Source: Brassica napus
Taxonomy: Eukaryota; Streptophyta; Magnoliopsida; Brassicales; Brassicaceae
Assembly (NCBI RefSeq): GCF_020379485.1
Contig: NC_063448.1
Location: 22,839,726 to 22,903,725, forward strand
Direction: 5' to 3'
DNA length: 64,000 nucleotides
Shown here: one piece after another, positions 10,744-22,055 of the stretch
How positions within the stretch are numbered: position 1 is the stretch's first letter
How the letters are laid out: every line of letters begins with the position of its first letter
Program-made: the position numbers and the translations under genes
The notes under the pieces: generated by a model
Told to the model about the DNA's origin: nothing
What the model saw: the letters and a program-made list of their open reading frames with translations, nothing else
Database searches by the model: none

Positions 10744-12400
10744 TTTATCCTCTACTTGAAACAATGGTACGTGATTATTGCCAAATTTTGAATTGCTGCG
10801 CCGTTAGTAAAGTAGGAGAATCTTATGTTTGTTATCTGAAATTAGGAGACCAAAGAAGAGAAGAAGATCCTCACAGAGGAAAAACTTGAACGGAAGAAAA
10901 GAAGGCTGTCAAGGTTTTGCTTTTGATTTTTTTTTGTTTTCTTCAAGGAATAAGAGGAAATAAGTGTGTCTTAGTTCAAAAAAAAGAGGAAATAAGTATG
11001 TCTTCTGATTTGTGTTATACTCTGTTGTATTTGTGATGCACAAAGCTCGGTCCAGATTTTTACGTATTTGAGCAGAAAGATCTGAGAGTACGATTAAAAA
11101 ACTAATTTAAGTTATTGTATCTAAAAGGTATTTGATCCGTGGCTCCAGATACATTTCATATTAGATCCGTCACTCCAGATATTTCTTTCGTTTTCAGATT
11201 TCTATCTTTAATCTCTTATGTTTACTGATGAATTAATGACCACTCCTCATATATTGAATGATTTTGATTTACCAAGTCCTTGAAAACTCTCCCTTCCACG
11301 GTCTTATTAGGAAGCTATTGAAGGAGGGATATAGATCTTTCCAACTGTTCGATCCTCTTGTATTGTGCAGCATGTGAAACCAGAGGAAGGTAACCTATAT
11401 ATGGTATTTGTTCCTGTTTTTTTGCTTCATCTTTTGTTTTTTTAATAAAGAAATTTTAGCTTGAGCATGTCATATTTTGGACTCCTGTGCCACCAATCAG
11501 GATATGCTCCAGAACCAATTGATGTTCGAAGGATATTATATGCAGACATTCTCTCAAATGGAGGGGAAGTCGCATTACAATAGATGGTCCAGTTGATCCT
11601 GGTTGGTTTTACAAAAACCATCCACGATTCAAAATTTTAAGTGGCAGTAAGGTGAATGATGGGCTTATCGAACTGCAGATTCTTGCTTGGAATCCCGAGT
11701 AGAGTCTCTGATTCAAAATTCAAACAGTGAATTCAGCGTATGTTACAACGTTCATCTGTTTTTTTTTTTTTTTTGGGAAAGAGTTGCATTGAGTTTATGT
11801 TCCACTAAGCTGAACATTTCAAACTCTTTTTCAGGTGATTATATTACAGATGAATGAACAAGACTGCATCCTGATCTCATGTCTTTACCCTTGGAAGACG
11901 AGAATAAAATTATCTCTAGGATGGATCACAAAGGCAAGAGAAATGTAATTGACATATATGCAGGTATCTTGAGATTGTGATTCTTCATGCTATTTCACAC
12001 AAAAAAAGAACTCTTTTGACATTCTATGAAACTCTTTTACAAGTGTATATGTTTTTTTGGTATTCAAATATTCAGCTCTGTGGAGGTAGAGGCAATATTA
12101 AAGCTCATGCCAAGGCATTGTTCGGGCAACCAGAAAAGAGCCTAAATTTCTAACCTTTTTAGTCAGAACAAACAAGAGCGTAACGCAGCCATAGTCCTTG
12201 CTCGCTCTTTTGATTGCAATGTAAGAAAAACTATTCAAAATGTAAAATCTTCTGTTAAAATTATATTCTCAGACATTGAAAATCACTGTGGATTTATTTA
12301 CACAATACAGTTTTAAATATGTGAGTTGAGGCTTATATGCAGGTAACACTGCTTGGGCTAAGATGATCAAACAATGGTGAATGAGCCATTGTCATTAACC
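10744..12400 (+). pseudogene. Unidentified multi-exon gene fragment inside the Helitron
   Basis: Exon-like islands are separated by intron-like AT-rich gaps with GT/AG borders. At 10847-10911 an exon-like stretch rich in Lys and Glu (KKILTEEKLERKKRRLS) ends at a GT. At 11500-11575 a stretch reads GYAPEPIDVRRILYADILSN. At 11590-11705 another contains the string VDPGW. At 11850-11965 one ends with a GT (KGKRNVIDIYAG). At 12340-12382 one includes GNTAWAKMIKQW. In-frame stops and frame shifts occur between and within them, so this is a broken copy. I do not recognise the family. Confidence 0.4.
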
Positions 12401-12689
12401 ACAACCACCATTTTTATTGTTGTGTGTGTCGTTTGTTTTTTCACCGTGGTTCAAAGAAGGAAGGTGAAGTCTGGGCTCTCACGAGCATAGGGTTTCATTA
12501 TAAGCAGCAGATTTCATTTTTACTTTTTTTTTTAATATGGATCATCGTTTTAATTTGGTTGCCATCTCTTATTTGTTTTGGTTTGTTCTTGAATTTGGAT
12601 TATATTGTCAAATATATGGTCAGGTCTCTTGTGGTTGAATCAATAGTCTAATGAATTTGTGGGTTATCTATACTTCTGAAACATATGAG

Positions 12690-13462
12690 CTTCCACGCTA
12701 CTTCAGGGGCATAGTTGGTCGTGTGGCAAACTGGATCTAAGACGGCAAATGTAGACTCAGCGGATTCGACCCATCAATAAGCCTCTAAACAGCCTCCATG
12801 GTACGTAACACTTATCTCTTCTTATGTATGATTATATAGCATTTTGCAAAGTTCATCAGATATGTTTAAAACATAAATGTTACTCATAAATATGGGACGT
12901 AGCAGAAGACGGTGAAAGACCTTTCATCACTTTCAAATATCACATATCTGGTCGAGAAGAAGGTCCATACATCTATATATGGGATTAACGTTGAGGAAAA
13001 GATCTTTTTTCATCATTATCTTATACCTCTTGGATAGATTATCCTGGTGCAGTTTCTAACACACTGACATACATTCTCATGTCAGAAACTACCATGAAAC
13101 TTAACATGGAGGCATCTGAAGAGAACAAAAACACTCCAATTAACTTAGCTCAGAATACGTACTGGAACTTGCCGGGTAATGACTCATGGAACATTCTTGA
13201 CCACATGATACAGATTTGGGGTCCACATATCACCCTTGATCCACACACAGATCATGCGAGATCCTTACGGGAAAAGGATCTCCTTTCGCTTTCACCACAA
13301 GAAATGGATAGGCGAGTCTACAGGAGAGGTGGGTATTGGATATGATCATAACTACGTATTGGAATATCCTGATCAAGAGAAGGACGGGCTGAAACATGCA
13401 ACAAAGCTGAAGGACTGTGCGAGTGAACAAGTGGTTTTACATGGATGTGGTTTAGGTAACTG
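12690..13462 (+). pseudogene. Aldose 1-epimerase (galactose mutarotase) fragment
   Basis: Three parts resemble plant aldose 1-epimerase, which interconverts alpha and beta anomers of sugars such as galactose. At 12700-12790 RGIVGRVANWI is followed by an in-frame stop. Near 12920-12950 is FITFKYHISGREEG. At 13036-13462 come YPGAVS, then MSETTMKLNMEA, NTPINLAQNTYWNL, a frame change near 13250, and VGIGYDHNYVL with a short run beyond. The N-terminal start, the C-terminal part and parts of the catalytic core are missing, and stops plus at least one frameshift break it. It lies in the same orientation as its host Helitron and keeps intron-like gaps, consistent with genomic capture. Confidence 0.75.
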
Positions 13463-14506
13463 ATTGGAATTACTGGCCGTTTAAATTATTTATGTCTTCA
13501 TATATATATAAATTTTAAAAGTCACGGTTACTATATATTTACAAGGAGACTTGAATTTTTCCAGAGACATGTTCATTTTCTCATTCAAAAATAATATTCC
13601 AAAGCTTTGGTCTATTGAATTGTTTTTGACTATCCAAAAACAATATATGGAGTTTTTGACTCATTAACACAAATAAGTATTGCTGACTCAAAAGTATTTG
13701 AATTACACAAAATATTATAAATTTTTAAAGTTATTGATCATCAATTATCTAAACTATCGCTTTAAATATATGGTACATCAAAATAAAGTTTGGACTATAA
13801 CTTTTCTTTGAATAGTTTTAAGATTAAAAATTAGTCAGTCTCTTATGTAGAAGGATTAACTTATTGTTGGATCTATAAGAGTACGAACATCATGGTAACG
13901 TCATAAATTTTTGTATTAAAATTATAACAAGCTTATAGACATTATTAAAAAAGTTTAAAGAAATATTGAAGAAAAAATATTAAAATACAGAAAATAGTAC
14001 TACATCACTTCATATAAAAAGAAAGAGGATTTGAACGACAAAGGAAAAAACCACCCACAATACACCTTTGTCATGTTCTTTGTTGTAATTGGGTATTTTG
14101 GTTTATTAGAACGTAACCCTGTCTTTAAAATTAGACCAAAAAACTCTGTTTTAAATTAAGAAAAGTTTTTTTACATTGGCCTATAACAATAATTATTACC
14201 TATTTACATAGAAAACAATGTAAAAATAAATTATATAGTAATAAAATATATTATAAAAAATTAAATAATACAGAAATAAAATATTAAACATGATTTGAAT
14301 AATAAATATAAAAAATGTGATGTTAAGATTAATAATATATTTTCAAAATAACCAAAATATGTAAAAAATAATATTTTGGATAATAACTAAAGTTTAACAA
14401 TTTTTGATTCATTTCACATTTGTTCATCATCACATACATATTTTAGATAATAAAAACAATAAGTTGCAAGTTTTATTCATTTCTAATTCAATTACTATTT
14501 ATATTT

Positions 14507-16339
14507 TTATAAATAGATATAATATTGTAATACAAATATTAAATACAATGCTATTTGTATAAACCCAGGCGTAGCCCGGATTCTTCTGTCTTCGTTTTGA
14601 AGCTCCAAATTTTGTATACCTGCGGTTTGGGACTCTGGAACCATCGTCTCTTCCACCATAGTTTCATCAAGCAGGTCATCGTTGTCCATCATGTCCTCAT
14701 CCATCTCGAGTTGCACGCTGGCATAATGTTCATCAAATTCTTTCAGCTCCTCCGTCATGTCCTGCTCGTCATCCGCTGGCTTATACAGTTCTTCTAGACT
14801 TGGCCTGTTAAGGGACGGAGCACCAGTCTCAAAAGAGCTTCGCAGTGATATCACTCGTTCTGGAGAGGTCACCATTTCCTTTTCTTTCTCCATGATCGCC
14901 TGATTAACAGGGAGCTTAGTTTGAACTGGGTCAAAAATCTTCAGGATTCCACTTGCCTCGCGAATTGGAGTTAAGTTTGTTTCTTTTTCACTTGTGTTCT
15001 CTGCAGTTACCTTCCCCTTAAGCTTTCGTCTACTTTCATGTTCAGTATCCCTTACCGCCTCTCTCTCATTCCTTCGGTTAGGAGAGGGAGCCCTCTGTTC
15101 ATCTCCCCTTTTCTCTGGCTCTCGAGTCGGTCGCCATTCCATTCGTGGCTGCAGTCTAGGTGAGTGTTGTCTTCTTCCTGCGCCATCCCCTCTGTTATAT
15201 CTATGAGTTTCAGAGATAGTCCTTTGGGAGTCTGGTGAGTTCCTGGTTGATTTTGATGGAAGATCCACTTTGCTGCGCATATATTGCTGATCTTTGTTCG
15301 TTTGCACCTGGTTTCGACCCCTGCTTTCTAGACTAAAGCCTTTTACTCTCCAGCTAGAGGAGGAGGCCAAATCGCCATGACGGCCTCTCATGGATTGATT
15401 TTCAAAGTCTCTGCTGCTATATTTCGACTCCTCATGTCTATCCCTTCTGTAGGGATGATATCTCTCCCGATCTAGGGGATTTCTTTCTTCAAAGCTATGA
15501 TCAATTCTATTCCAAACGTTCTTTGTGAGATCTTCTCTTTTGCTTAAAATCTTTGATCTTAGATCACCATGCTCTTTTCTCTGAGCTTGTCCATATCTGG
15601 TTCTCTCCTCTCTTCTTTGTGGTTGTTCCTGACGTCTCCTATCAGTGTCCACATCACGGGGGAGTCTTGGATGGGTATCGATGGTCCTCGCGTGGCTCTC
15701 GAAGCCCCTATGCAGTTCGCGACCTCTAACTGGTGCAGAGAAAGCCTCTCTGGCAGCCAGCTCCTCTTTCTCTTTACTTTCCAAACGGGCAATGCGATTG
15801 GCTTCTCTCTGTTCTGGAGTCAGCTCAGGGCACGTACCTTCTTCATGCGAAATTCTTTTGCAGGTAAAACAGTATCGGTGTAGCTCTTCATAAATCAAAG
15901 ATACTTTGATGACATCACCGTTCGCATATCCAGCTTTCCTTTTGAATTGCAAGGGTTCATCAGCATTAACAACATCTCTAACCCTTCCCTTTTCAACATC
16001 CACCGTGTCTACCTCTCCCAAAGCACTACCAATGCTTCTGTATGATTCATCTTTCTTGTAATGCGTCGGTACTCCGGTGATAGTTACCCACAAGAGTAAC
16101 GAGTTTGGATAGTCCTCCTTTATCGTTGGTATCCATCTTTCTAAGGAAAAGGTCCACTTGTTAAAGTGACCTGGTCTACGAAGAAGAACTTTTTGGAGAT
16201 CCTCCTCCTTGTCGAAATCAAATTGGAATTTATTATTCCCAAGGTTTGTTCCCCGTACTCTGCCTTCCACATCCCAGATACTTCGTTTCGGCATGTGTTT
16301 GATTAAAGCATCAACACTTCTACCATCTCGATGGAACAT
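14507..16339 (-). CDS. DUF4283 / CCHC zinc-knuckle protein, LINE ORF1-like, without ORF2
   Basis: The 610-codon open frame is typical of ORF1 of plant LINEs. The DUF4283 domain spans roughly residues 1-130 (FHRDGRSVDALIKHMPKRSI; FKRKAGYANGDVIKVSLIYE near 145). A zinc knuckle follows at about 158-172 (CFTCKRISHEEGTC, C-x2-C-x4-H-x4-C). The rest is a long Arg/Glu/Ser-rich basic tail that probably binds nucleic acid. The frame is open upstream to a stop at 16463-16465 with sequence resembling the normal domain start (VPEFDYTDLVEKYKLSLVGR), so the true N terminus may be missing and the first Met is internal to the domain. No reverse transcriptase ORF2 follows. The last ~25 codons read into the terminal hairpin of the adjacent Helitron, so the C terminus is chimeric. 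A host-domesticated DUF4283 gene is less likely. Confidence 0.7.
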   Translation of the reverse strand: MFHRDGRSVDALIKHMPKRSIWDVEGRVRGTNLGNNKFQFDFDKEEDLQKVLLRRPGHFNKWTFSLERWIPTIKEDYPNSLLLWVTITGVPTHYKKDESYRSIGSALGEVDTVDVEKGRVRDVVNADEPLQFKRKAGYANGDVIKVSLIYEELHRYCFTCKRISHEEGTCPELTPEQREANRIARLESKEKEELAAREAFSAPVRGRELHRGFESHARTIDTHPRLPRDVDTDRRRQEQPQRREERTRYGQAQRKEHGDLRSKILSKREDLTKNVWNRIDHSFEERNPLDRERYHPYRRDRHEESKYSSRDFENQSMRGRHGDLASSSSWRVKGFSLESRGRNQVQTNKDQQYMRSKVDLPSKSTRNSPDSQRTISETHRYNRGDGAGRRQHSPRLQPRMEWRPTREPEKRGDEQRAPSPNRRNEREAVRDTEHESRRKLKGKVTAENTSEKETNLTPIREASGILKIFDPVQTKLPVNQAIMEKEKEMVTSPERVISLRSSFETGAPSLNRPSLEELYKPADDEQDMTEELKEFDEHYASVQLEMDEDMMDNDDLLDETMVEETMVPESQTAGIQNLELQNEDRRIRATPGFIQIALYLIFVLQYYIYL

Positions 16340-17369
16340 CCTCCCAACAAGGGACAGTTTATACTTTTCAACAAGGTCTGTGTAGTCGAATTCTGGAACT
16401 TTTATGATCTCTTCCTTGTCTTGACTGCGTCTGCGGTCCTGTCGAGAGCTCCCGGCTCTGGATCAAACATTCCTTTCCCGGTACTTCATGACAGCAATGA
16501 CCGGTAAGGATGGTACAGCACCCTATTAGAGGGGAGTAGAATTGTTAATGTAGTTTCGTTGACGTGATGCTCACGAAATCGGAAACCAGGGTATTACGAT
16601 GCGAGGAAAATCAGAAGAGAAACACTGCAAGGGGCGGTATTAAGGTGAAACATGATACCAAATTCTAAGTATCTGAGCAGTCTACTTAGAACAATTCTGG
16701 GTATTTTTTTAAAGGAGAAGCCAAGAACTATCAAATAATTATTTATATTCTATGTTCTGGGTATTTTTTAAACAAATTTGAAGATAAGAATTTGCTAAGA
16801 ATTTTATATATTGCCGTCAATTCTTTAAAAATCAGGCCGCACTATTCCCCTTTGCTGTTAATACTTTGATACAATGTATAAAATTTATATGATGCAGTTT
16901 TCAGTATTAACACAAGCAGTGTATGCAAATATCAAACTGATAAGATCAAAGTCAAGACATTAACTGTTACCGTTTTAGACAAACGATGACAAAAACGTAA
17001 TTTTAGTAAATGAAAATGATTTCTCTTTATTTTTGCTTGCATTGTACTCATGCTCTAAAGAAATTAGGCTATATTCAGTGTTCACGCAAGTCTTAAGATT
17101 AGGATAAACATATAAAATTGATATGCTTGATCAACCGAAATTTTGGTCATAGATGGGAATACCTATTGTATTCAAAATTTTGATATTCCTAATAAGCTAT
17201 ACAGTTTAAGATTAGTTCCCATAAAAGTTTTTACTTATTATGTACTCCATTAAATGGGATTCTCATTTAGTTTGAAAATATCAGTTATTTATTATGTGAT
17301 TGGTTAACACGAATGCTTGCTTTGTAATTTAAAGTATGTGTTTTCTAAAAAAGGGAATGACGGAACTAA
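16340..17369. other. Leader of the DUF4283 element and AT-rich spacer
   Basis: 16340-16462 continues the DUF4283 frame upstream without a further ATG. From about 16500 to 17369 I see no gene, only AT-rich spacer. Confidence 0.5.
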
Positions 17370-17543
17370 GAGCATCTTCAACCCCACTCCATAATTTACT
17401 GCAAAATGGAGTGGAAAATAAAGTAATGAACAAACAAAAAATTGATTACTCCATAAAAGGAGTAATTTGTTTTTTTTTTTGTTCATCCCTCCATTTCCCA
17501 CTCCATTTTGCAGTAAATTATGGAGTGGGGTTGGGGGATGCTC
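17370..17543. mobile_element. MITE, Tourist/PIF-Harbinger-like candidate
   Basis: This 174-bp element has terminal inverted repeats of about 50 bp (left gagcatcttcaaccccactc, right the complement of gagcatcccccaaccccact). It is flanked by a 3-bp TAA duplication (17367-17369 and 17544-17546). The small size, long inverted repeats and TAA site fit a Tourist-like MITE; the superfamily is inferred from the target site only. Confidence 0.8.
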
Positions 17544-17565
17544 TAAGATATTAATTTATAGATTA

Positions 17566-17594
17566 CTAGGGTCAGCCTGGGCTACGCCCGGGTT
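17566..17594 (-). repeat. Helitron 3' terminus (minus-strand element extending right)
   Basis: Read on the minus strand this is cccgggcgtagcccaggc followed by tgacc and CTAG, with T next: the standard hairpin plus CTRR plus T. The hairpin is of the same type as at 47021-47037. The element should extend toward higher coordinates, but I could not identify its 5' TC end. Confidence 0.75.
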
Positions 17595-19180
17595 TTTTAT
17601 TTAAATATTAATTATAATCATATATTAATGTTATTTTGATATACAAATATTATATAAATATAAATAGCTAGATAATTATAAAATTATTTTTAATTATTTA
17701 TTGTTTTCTGCCTTATGAATTTATAACCTAATTTCTTAAAATAAAATTTTCCGTTGATTTATTTATTGAATGAAACTTATGTAGCTTAAAATCATGCATG
17801 CATTTAAGCTGAATCGAATCTAAACTAAACCGAAGTAAATTCGGTTATGTTATGTCGTTTTTCTTTGAAACAAAAGGCTCAAAAGAAAAGATCCAATGGG
17901 AATTGAACGCATTGCTTCATGTCTATTTCCCTTTTAAGTTTAAAATATGTATCTCATATCTCACCAACACGCATGTCTCTGCGCGTGTATGGCACTTCCA
18001 TTCATGTTAATTCCCAATAACTAATTAAAAAATGAAATAAAAACCTTTGATTGCTTCCCTTATCTTCTTATGATTCGTTCGGAGCAATGATTCGTTCGGA
18101 GCAATTTTTGCTTTGATAATATCTATATTTCTTTGGACAAGAAAAAACTATATTTCTCTCTTGATCGAGTAATAGCGGAATTGAGAAACCGATTTGATTT
18201 ACTCGCCACCGTTTAAACTGTGGAATATTTTTATTAATTGTCTCGATTTTCTTTTTTAACCTCTTCAGTGTTGTTGCTCATCATCCTCTTCCCTATGCCT
18301 CTTCATACTCTGCAAAACTCATCGCCAATAATTTTAAACTCTTGAATGTTATTGAGTTACCGGAGATGGCGGCGAAATGAACCGTCACCGTTAATATCGC
18401 CTCCAACCTAGGCGAAGTCTGTAGCATCCAGAAACTCACGGTACGTTCCTTCTTTTTCTTCTCGTTTCCAAAGTTTCAGTCTTTACATATGTTTTCATTA
18501 TAGTGGCTATCTCTCTGTATTTAGGCTATATCACGGTGTGAACAAAAAACCCACTAAACCGTAAATAATTATGAAACGTAGCAGCCCACATCAAAAGTTA
18601 ATGAAACGATGAGTTTTCAAACACATAGTGCATATGTATGACATGACTCTATAAGACTTATTTGCTTTTAAAATTTCTTTGAAATATTAAAGGAAAGTCA
18701 TAGCCAGGCATGTAAATTAGAACAAATTTCCGCAATTATAAAGATTTTATTTATTTGGTGTCAAATATACCCAATTTTATAGCAGTTTTTTTTTTTTTGC
18801 ATTAATGGTTCTACTAATTGGTTCTTCTATATATATATATATTTTTTTTTTTTCGACACCATTGGTTCTATATAAACATCAGCCTATATATGCAGTTCAT
18901 CCCAATCATTAATTAGCCTGTATCATATTTGATTGTTTTACATATTATTCCATGTAATTTAGTTTTAATATTTAAAGTTTTATATTGTAAATTTAGAAAC
19001 TATTATTAAAGAAAGATATGTTTTTAAAATCTCACCTTACGCAAATCTCTACCTAGTTAATGTGTAAAACACAAGCCTATTTGGTTTTAAGACAGAGGTA
19101 GTGATACAATTATTTATGGACACTAACTATATTTAACATCAAGCTCTTTTCGCTCCAGTAACGGTGGAGTGAATAATCAA
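17595..19180. other. Probable body of the minus-strand Helitron; weak gene-like fragment at 18255-18451
   Basis: AT-rich with no intact gene. At 18255-18451 a less AT-rich plus-strand stretch reads like a first exon (HHPLPYASSYSAKLIANNF, then EMAAK, a stop, then LGEVCSIQKLT) and ends at a GTACGT donor. I do not recognise it. An 18-bp unit (tgattcgttcggagcaa) is doubled at about 18070-18105. Confidence 0.3.
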
Positions 19181-19900
19181 TGTTTTGAAACCCGATCCGG
19201 ACACAGAACCGGACAACTTACCGGATCACCGGGATATTGGATCGACCAACGGTTAGTAATTTAAATAATTTTATTATAAAATAATATATTAGCTATGAAA
19301 ATGAAAATATAAAACTAAAATAACTATTTTCTAAATATTTTTAAAACATAAAATAATATTTTGGATATGTATATATTTTATGTTTCAAAAAAAATTAGAT
19401 AATACTTACCTTTAGTTTCTATATTTTTATTTTCGTTTGACATACAAAATATCAAAAAGATAGTTTAGACTATTTAATTTTTTTAACAAGTTAAGAGTTA
19501 TGACATCTAACAAAAATATCAAGACTTAAATTTCATAAATATTTAAATGTTTAATGTGAATAATAAAATTAAACTTCAAATCTAAATAAACCAAAAGTAA
19601 AATATCATTGTAACAAATTGTCGATAACAAAAAAAAACTAAAAACTTATCATAAATTTAGAATACAAAACAAATTCTAAATGTATAGTTAAAAACTAAAA
19701 AAAGGAGTAGAAATTATCAATTTGTTCAACCAGTGGTTCAACCAGTGGTTCAACTGGTAATTTAGTTTTGGATTTTAGTGAGTTTTTGCAGGTTTTATTG
19801 GGTTTTTAAATATTGTGTTTTTCGCAAAACTCAAACCGGATTTATTCTGGGTCACCAGTTTTACCGGGACAACTGCGGGTTCGGGTCGGGTTTCAAAACA
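19181..19900. mobile_element. Non-autonomous DNA transposon with terminal inverted repeats (720 bp)
   Basis: The left end tgttttgaaacccgatccgg and the right end, complement of tgttttgaaacccgacccg, form terminal inverted repeats. Degenerate similarity extends inward (ccggatcacc / ccggtaaaactggtgac). A 14-bp unit ggttcaaccagt is repeated near 19728-19762. The interior is AT-rich and non-coding. The flanks do not give a convincing duplication, so the superfamily is unassigned. Confidence 0.6.
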
Positions 19901-20054
19901 GTGAGTGAATGTGTAATGTAGGTTAAGTTTAGTTGTTTTTCATGTAGAGTACGCACTCATCTACGTAATCTTATATCCCGATAACTTGCAGTGGTAGTTG
20001 GCCTGAATGGAAATGTAACATAGTCTCTTATATATGTTCCAATAATTTGCATTT

Positions 20055-20397
20055 TGTTATAAATCATGGAATGGATTGCCATTAACCGGGCCCGGACCGA
20101 GACCGGCCCAATACCTAGAAGATGGAGAGATGGCCAAAGTCTAGAGAGAGAAGAGAGAGAGCCGACTTTAGGAGAGAGAGAGAGACGGCCACAAAGCTTG
20201 GAGAAAAGAAAACCCTTTCCTTTTCCTAGTAGATGTAATCTTTCCATTATTATGTATTAGTAGTTTTCCTAATCCTAGTGAGTTTAGGTTTTGAATACTT
20301 TCCATTTATATTTATCTTGTAATCCTTATATAAAGGAACCTCTATTGATCACTAATAACACAGAAATATTCAGTCTCTAAACTCTCTAATTACAACA
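20055..20397 (+). repeat. Left LTR
   Basis: Starts TGTTATAAATCATGG and ends TTACAACA. Its sequence is almost the same as 26169-26508. The tail cttatataaaggaacctcta contains the likely TATA box of the element. Confidence 0.93.
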
Positions 20398-20398
20398 C

Positions 20399-20412
20399 GT
20401 TATCAGCACGAT
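20399..20412 (+). other. Primer binding site candidate
   Basis: gttatcagcacgat lies one base after the left LTR. This word is common at that position in plant Copia elements and would pair with an initiator-tRNA-Met-related primer. Confidence 0.6.
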
Positions 20413-22055
20413 AGACTCCAAAATCTTGAGACAAAACCTAACCTAAAATCCGTCACACATAAACCCTAAATCAGGCGCAACTTAAAATCGATCTATCTCT
20501 CAAACACCGAGGAACCATATGACGAGCCACATATGAAATTGAAGCTCTTGCCGAGACGAATCCATCAGCGCAAACCGTTTGTCGATCCGATCTCAGACGC
20601 GCCCTCACTCGCAGAAACAATACTCGGCGCCGTCTTGGTCTTTTGGAACCCTAATCCGAACCAACAAGATTTTCTAGCCAAATTCAAATCCTGTGAAAGA
20701 TAAGTTTATCATACCTTAGTTGTTGGATGATATCTTGTTCAGATTATGGTGTTCATGTGATCTAATACTCCTTGTTTTTATTTCATGAGCTGGGAGGAGT
20801 TGGTGCAAAGATCTCAAACACAAAGCTGTTCGCGATCCATCTACTGACCATGAACCGACGATCTCAAGCTTGACCAGATCACGGTTCTACTCATATTGCT
20901 TCCTGTTCACAACAGAGCCAGCCCACGTTCGCATCACAGCAAGCTCGCAATTCAGATCAGCTGCTTGCAGAGGCAGCAGCTCGCGAACTAGATAAGAAGA
21001 AGACGCGTCCCGATCGCGTCCGACTACCTCAGCACACATTCGTGACCAGACGCAAGACCGTTCCAGACAGCTCGCGTCCCGTCCCATCTTGCGACCCGAT
21101 AAGGAGCCAGCTCGCGTCCATGTGCAACTAGAGGTTCATATGACTTTGGTGGTCCGGTTCAACCCTACAAAATAAAGGTAATTCGAAATCTGAAAACAAG
21201 AATCGGATTTGGTTGTTTTGTAAAGATTGAAACCTTAAAATATAATCTCTAAAACTAAAGGCCATAGGTTAAATAAATCAATCCCCTATGAGTAAATCGA
21301 AGCTCTATAAGTTCGATCTAAAACCTAAAAACGAGATTGATCCATTGATCAATTAAAATCAGAACCTTAAAGGTTTTTGAATCTCAAATCAAATCCCCTT
21401 GATCAAAGATCAAAGTTTTCGAAATCCCCTAAAACCCTAATTTTGGAAAATCGGTTTTTTTTTTAATTTTGATTTGAAACTTGAGTATTTGATTGATCGC
21501 CTAGAGCTATGATTAGGATTGTTTTAAAACTTGAATATGCATCTTGTTTAAACTAAAACCCTAATCTCGAATTTTAAAATTCCTAAAGGCCTTGAAACCT
21601 TAAATCTCTCATTACTTAAAGCTTGAAAGATTGATTTAAAGAATTTACATATTTAATGAGAGTTAGGTTGCTAGATTATTTAATTCTAAAACCAAATAGA
21701 TATGCAACTAAGAAATAGGATTGAATGCATTTAGATCCCGTTTTGTATATGGCCGTGTGGCCTAATACATTGTTCACACTTGCGGCCTTGTGCCCTTGAT
21801 TGATTAAAAGCCGTGTGGCTTAGTGCATATCAAAGTGACCGTGTGGCCTAGTATCCGGATGGTTATAAACCGGATTGCATCATGATCCGATCCTTAAGAT
21901 CGTTGTATCACATAATAATCGTGAAGCCTAAACATCACATTGCAAAGTCGTGTGGCTTAAGCATCATAAATAGACTAATGAAATCATATGCACTGATTAT
22001 TTGAATTGGTTGCAAGAATTCTAAATCAATGAATTGATTGATAATATGATTTCAG
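20413..22055 (+). other. Untranslated leader of the Copia element
   Basis: There is no credible open frame. 21740-21970 contains repeated words of the type ggccgtgtggcct / agccgtgtggctta. The gag start codon is immediately preceded by gatttcag, which looks like a 3' splice site and could mean a spliced leader. Confidence 0.45.

Larger units (their letters stand above)
10276..14593 (+). mobile_element. Gene-capturing Helitron (about 4.3 kb, degraded termini)
   Basis: The 5' end TCTAACAATACTAAAA resembles the 5' end of the Helitron at 40764 (TCAATACAATACTAAAAGG), and both continue with a ccac..tc..accaatc block. The last ~600 bases (13980-14580) align by eye with 46370-47049, including attaataatatattt, cacatacatattttagat and the terminal hairpin (cccaggcgtagcccgg at 14564-14579). 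The expected CTAG is degraded to CTTC at 14590-14593, and the 5' end follows T rather than A. The cargo is an unidentified multi-exon fragment and an aldose 1-epimerase fragment, both plus strand with intron-like gaps. No Rep/helicase is present. Confidence 0.6.

Noticed and set aside
12424..12651. 75-codon hydrophobic frame that looks like a membrane protein
   Set aside because: It lies in low-complexity T-rich sequence between captured exons; hydrophobicity follows from TTT-rich codons.
15559..15893. Overlapping frames on both strands within the DUF4283 region
   Set aside because: Shadows of the 610-codon frame with the domain and zinc knuckle.
17895..17930. tRNA T-loop-like string (complement of gggaattgaac)
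   Set aside because: No cloverleaf, acceptor stem or anticodon arm could be built around it.
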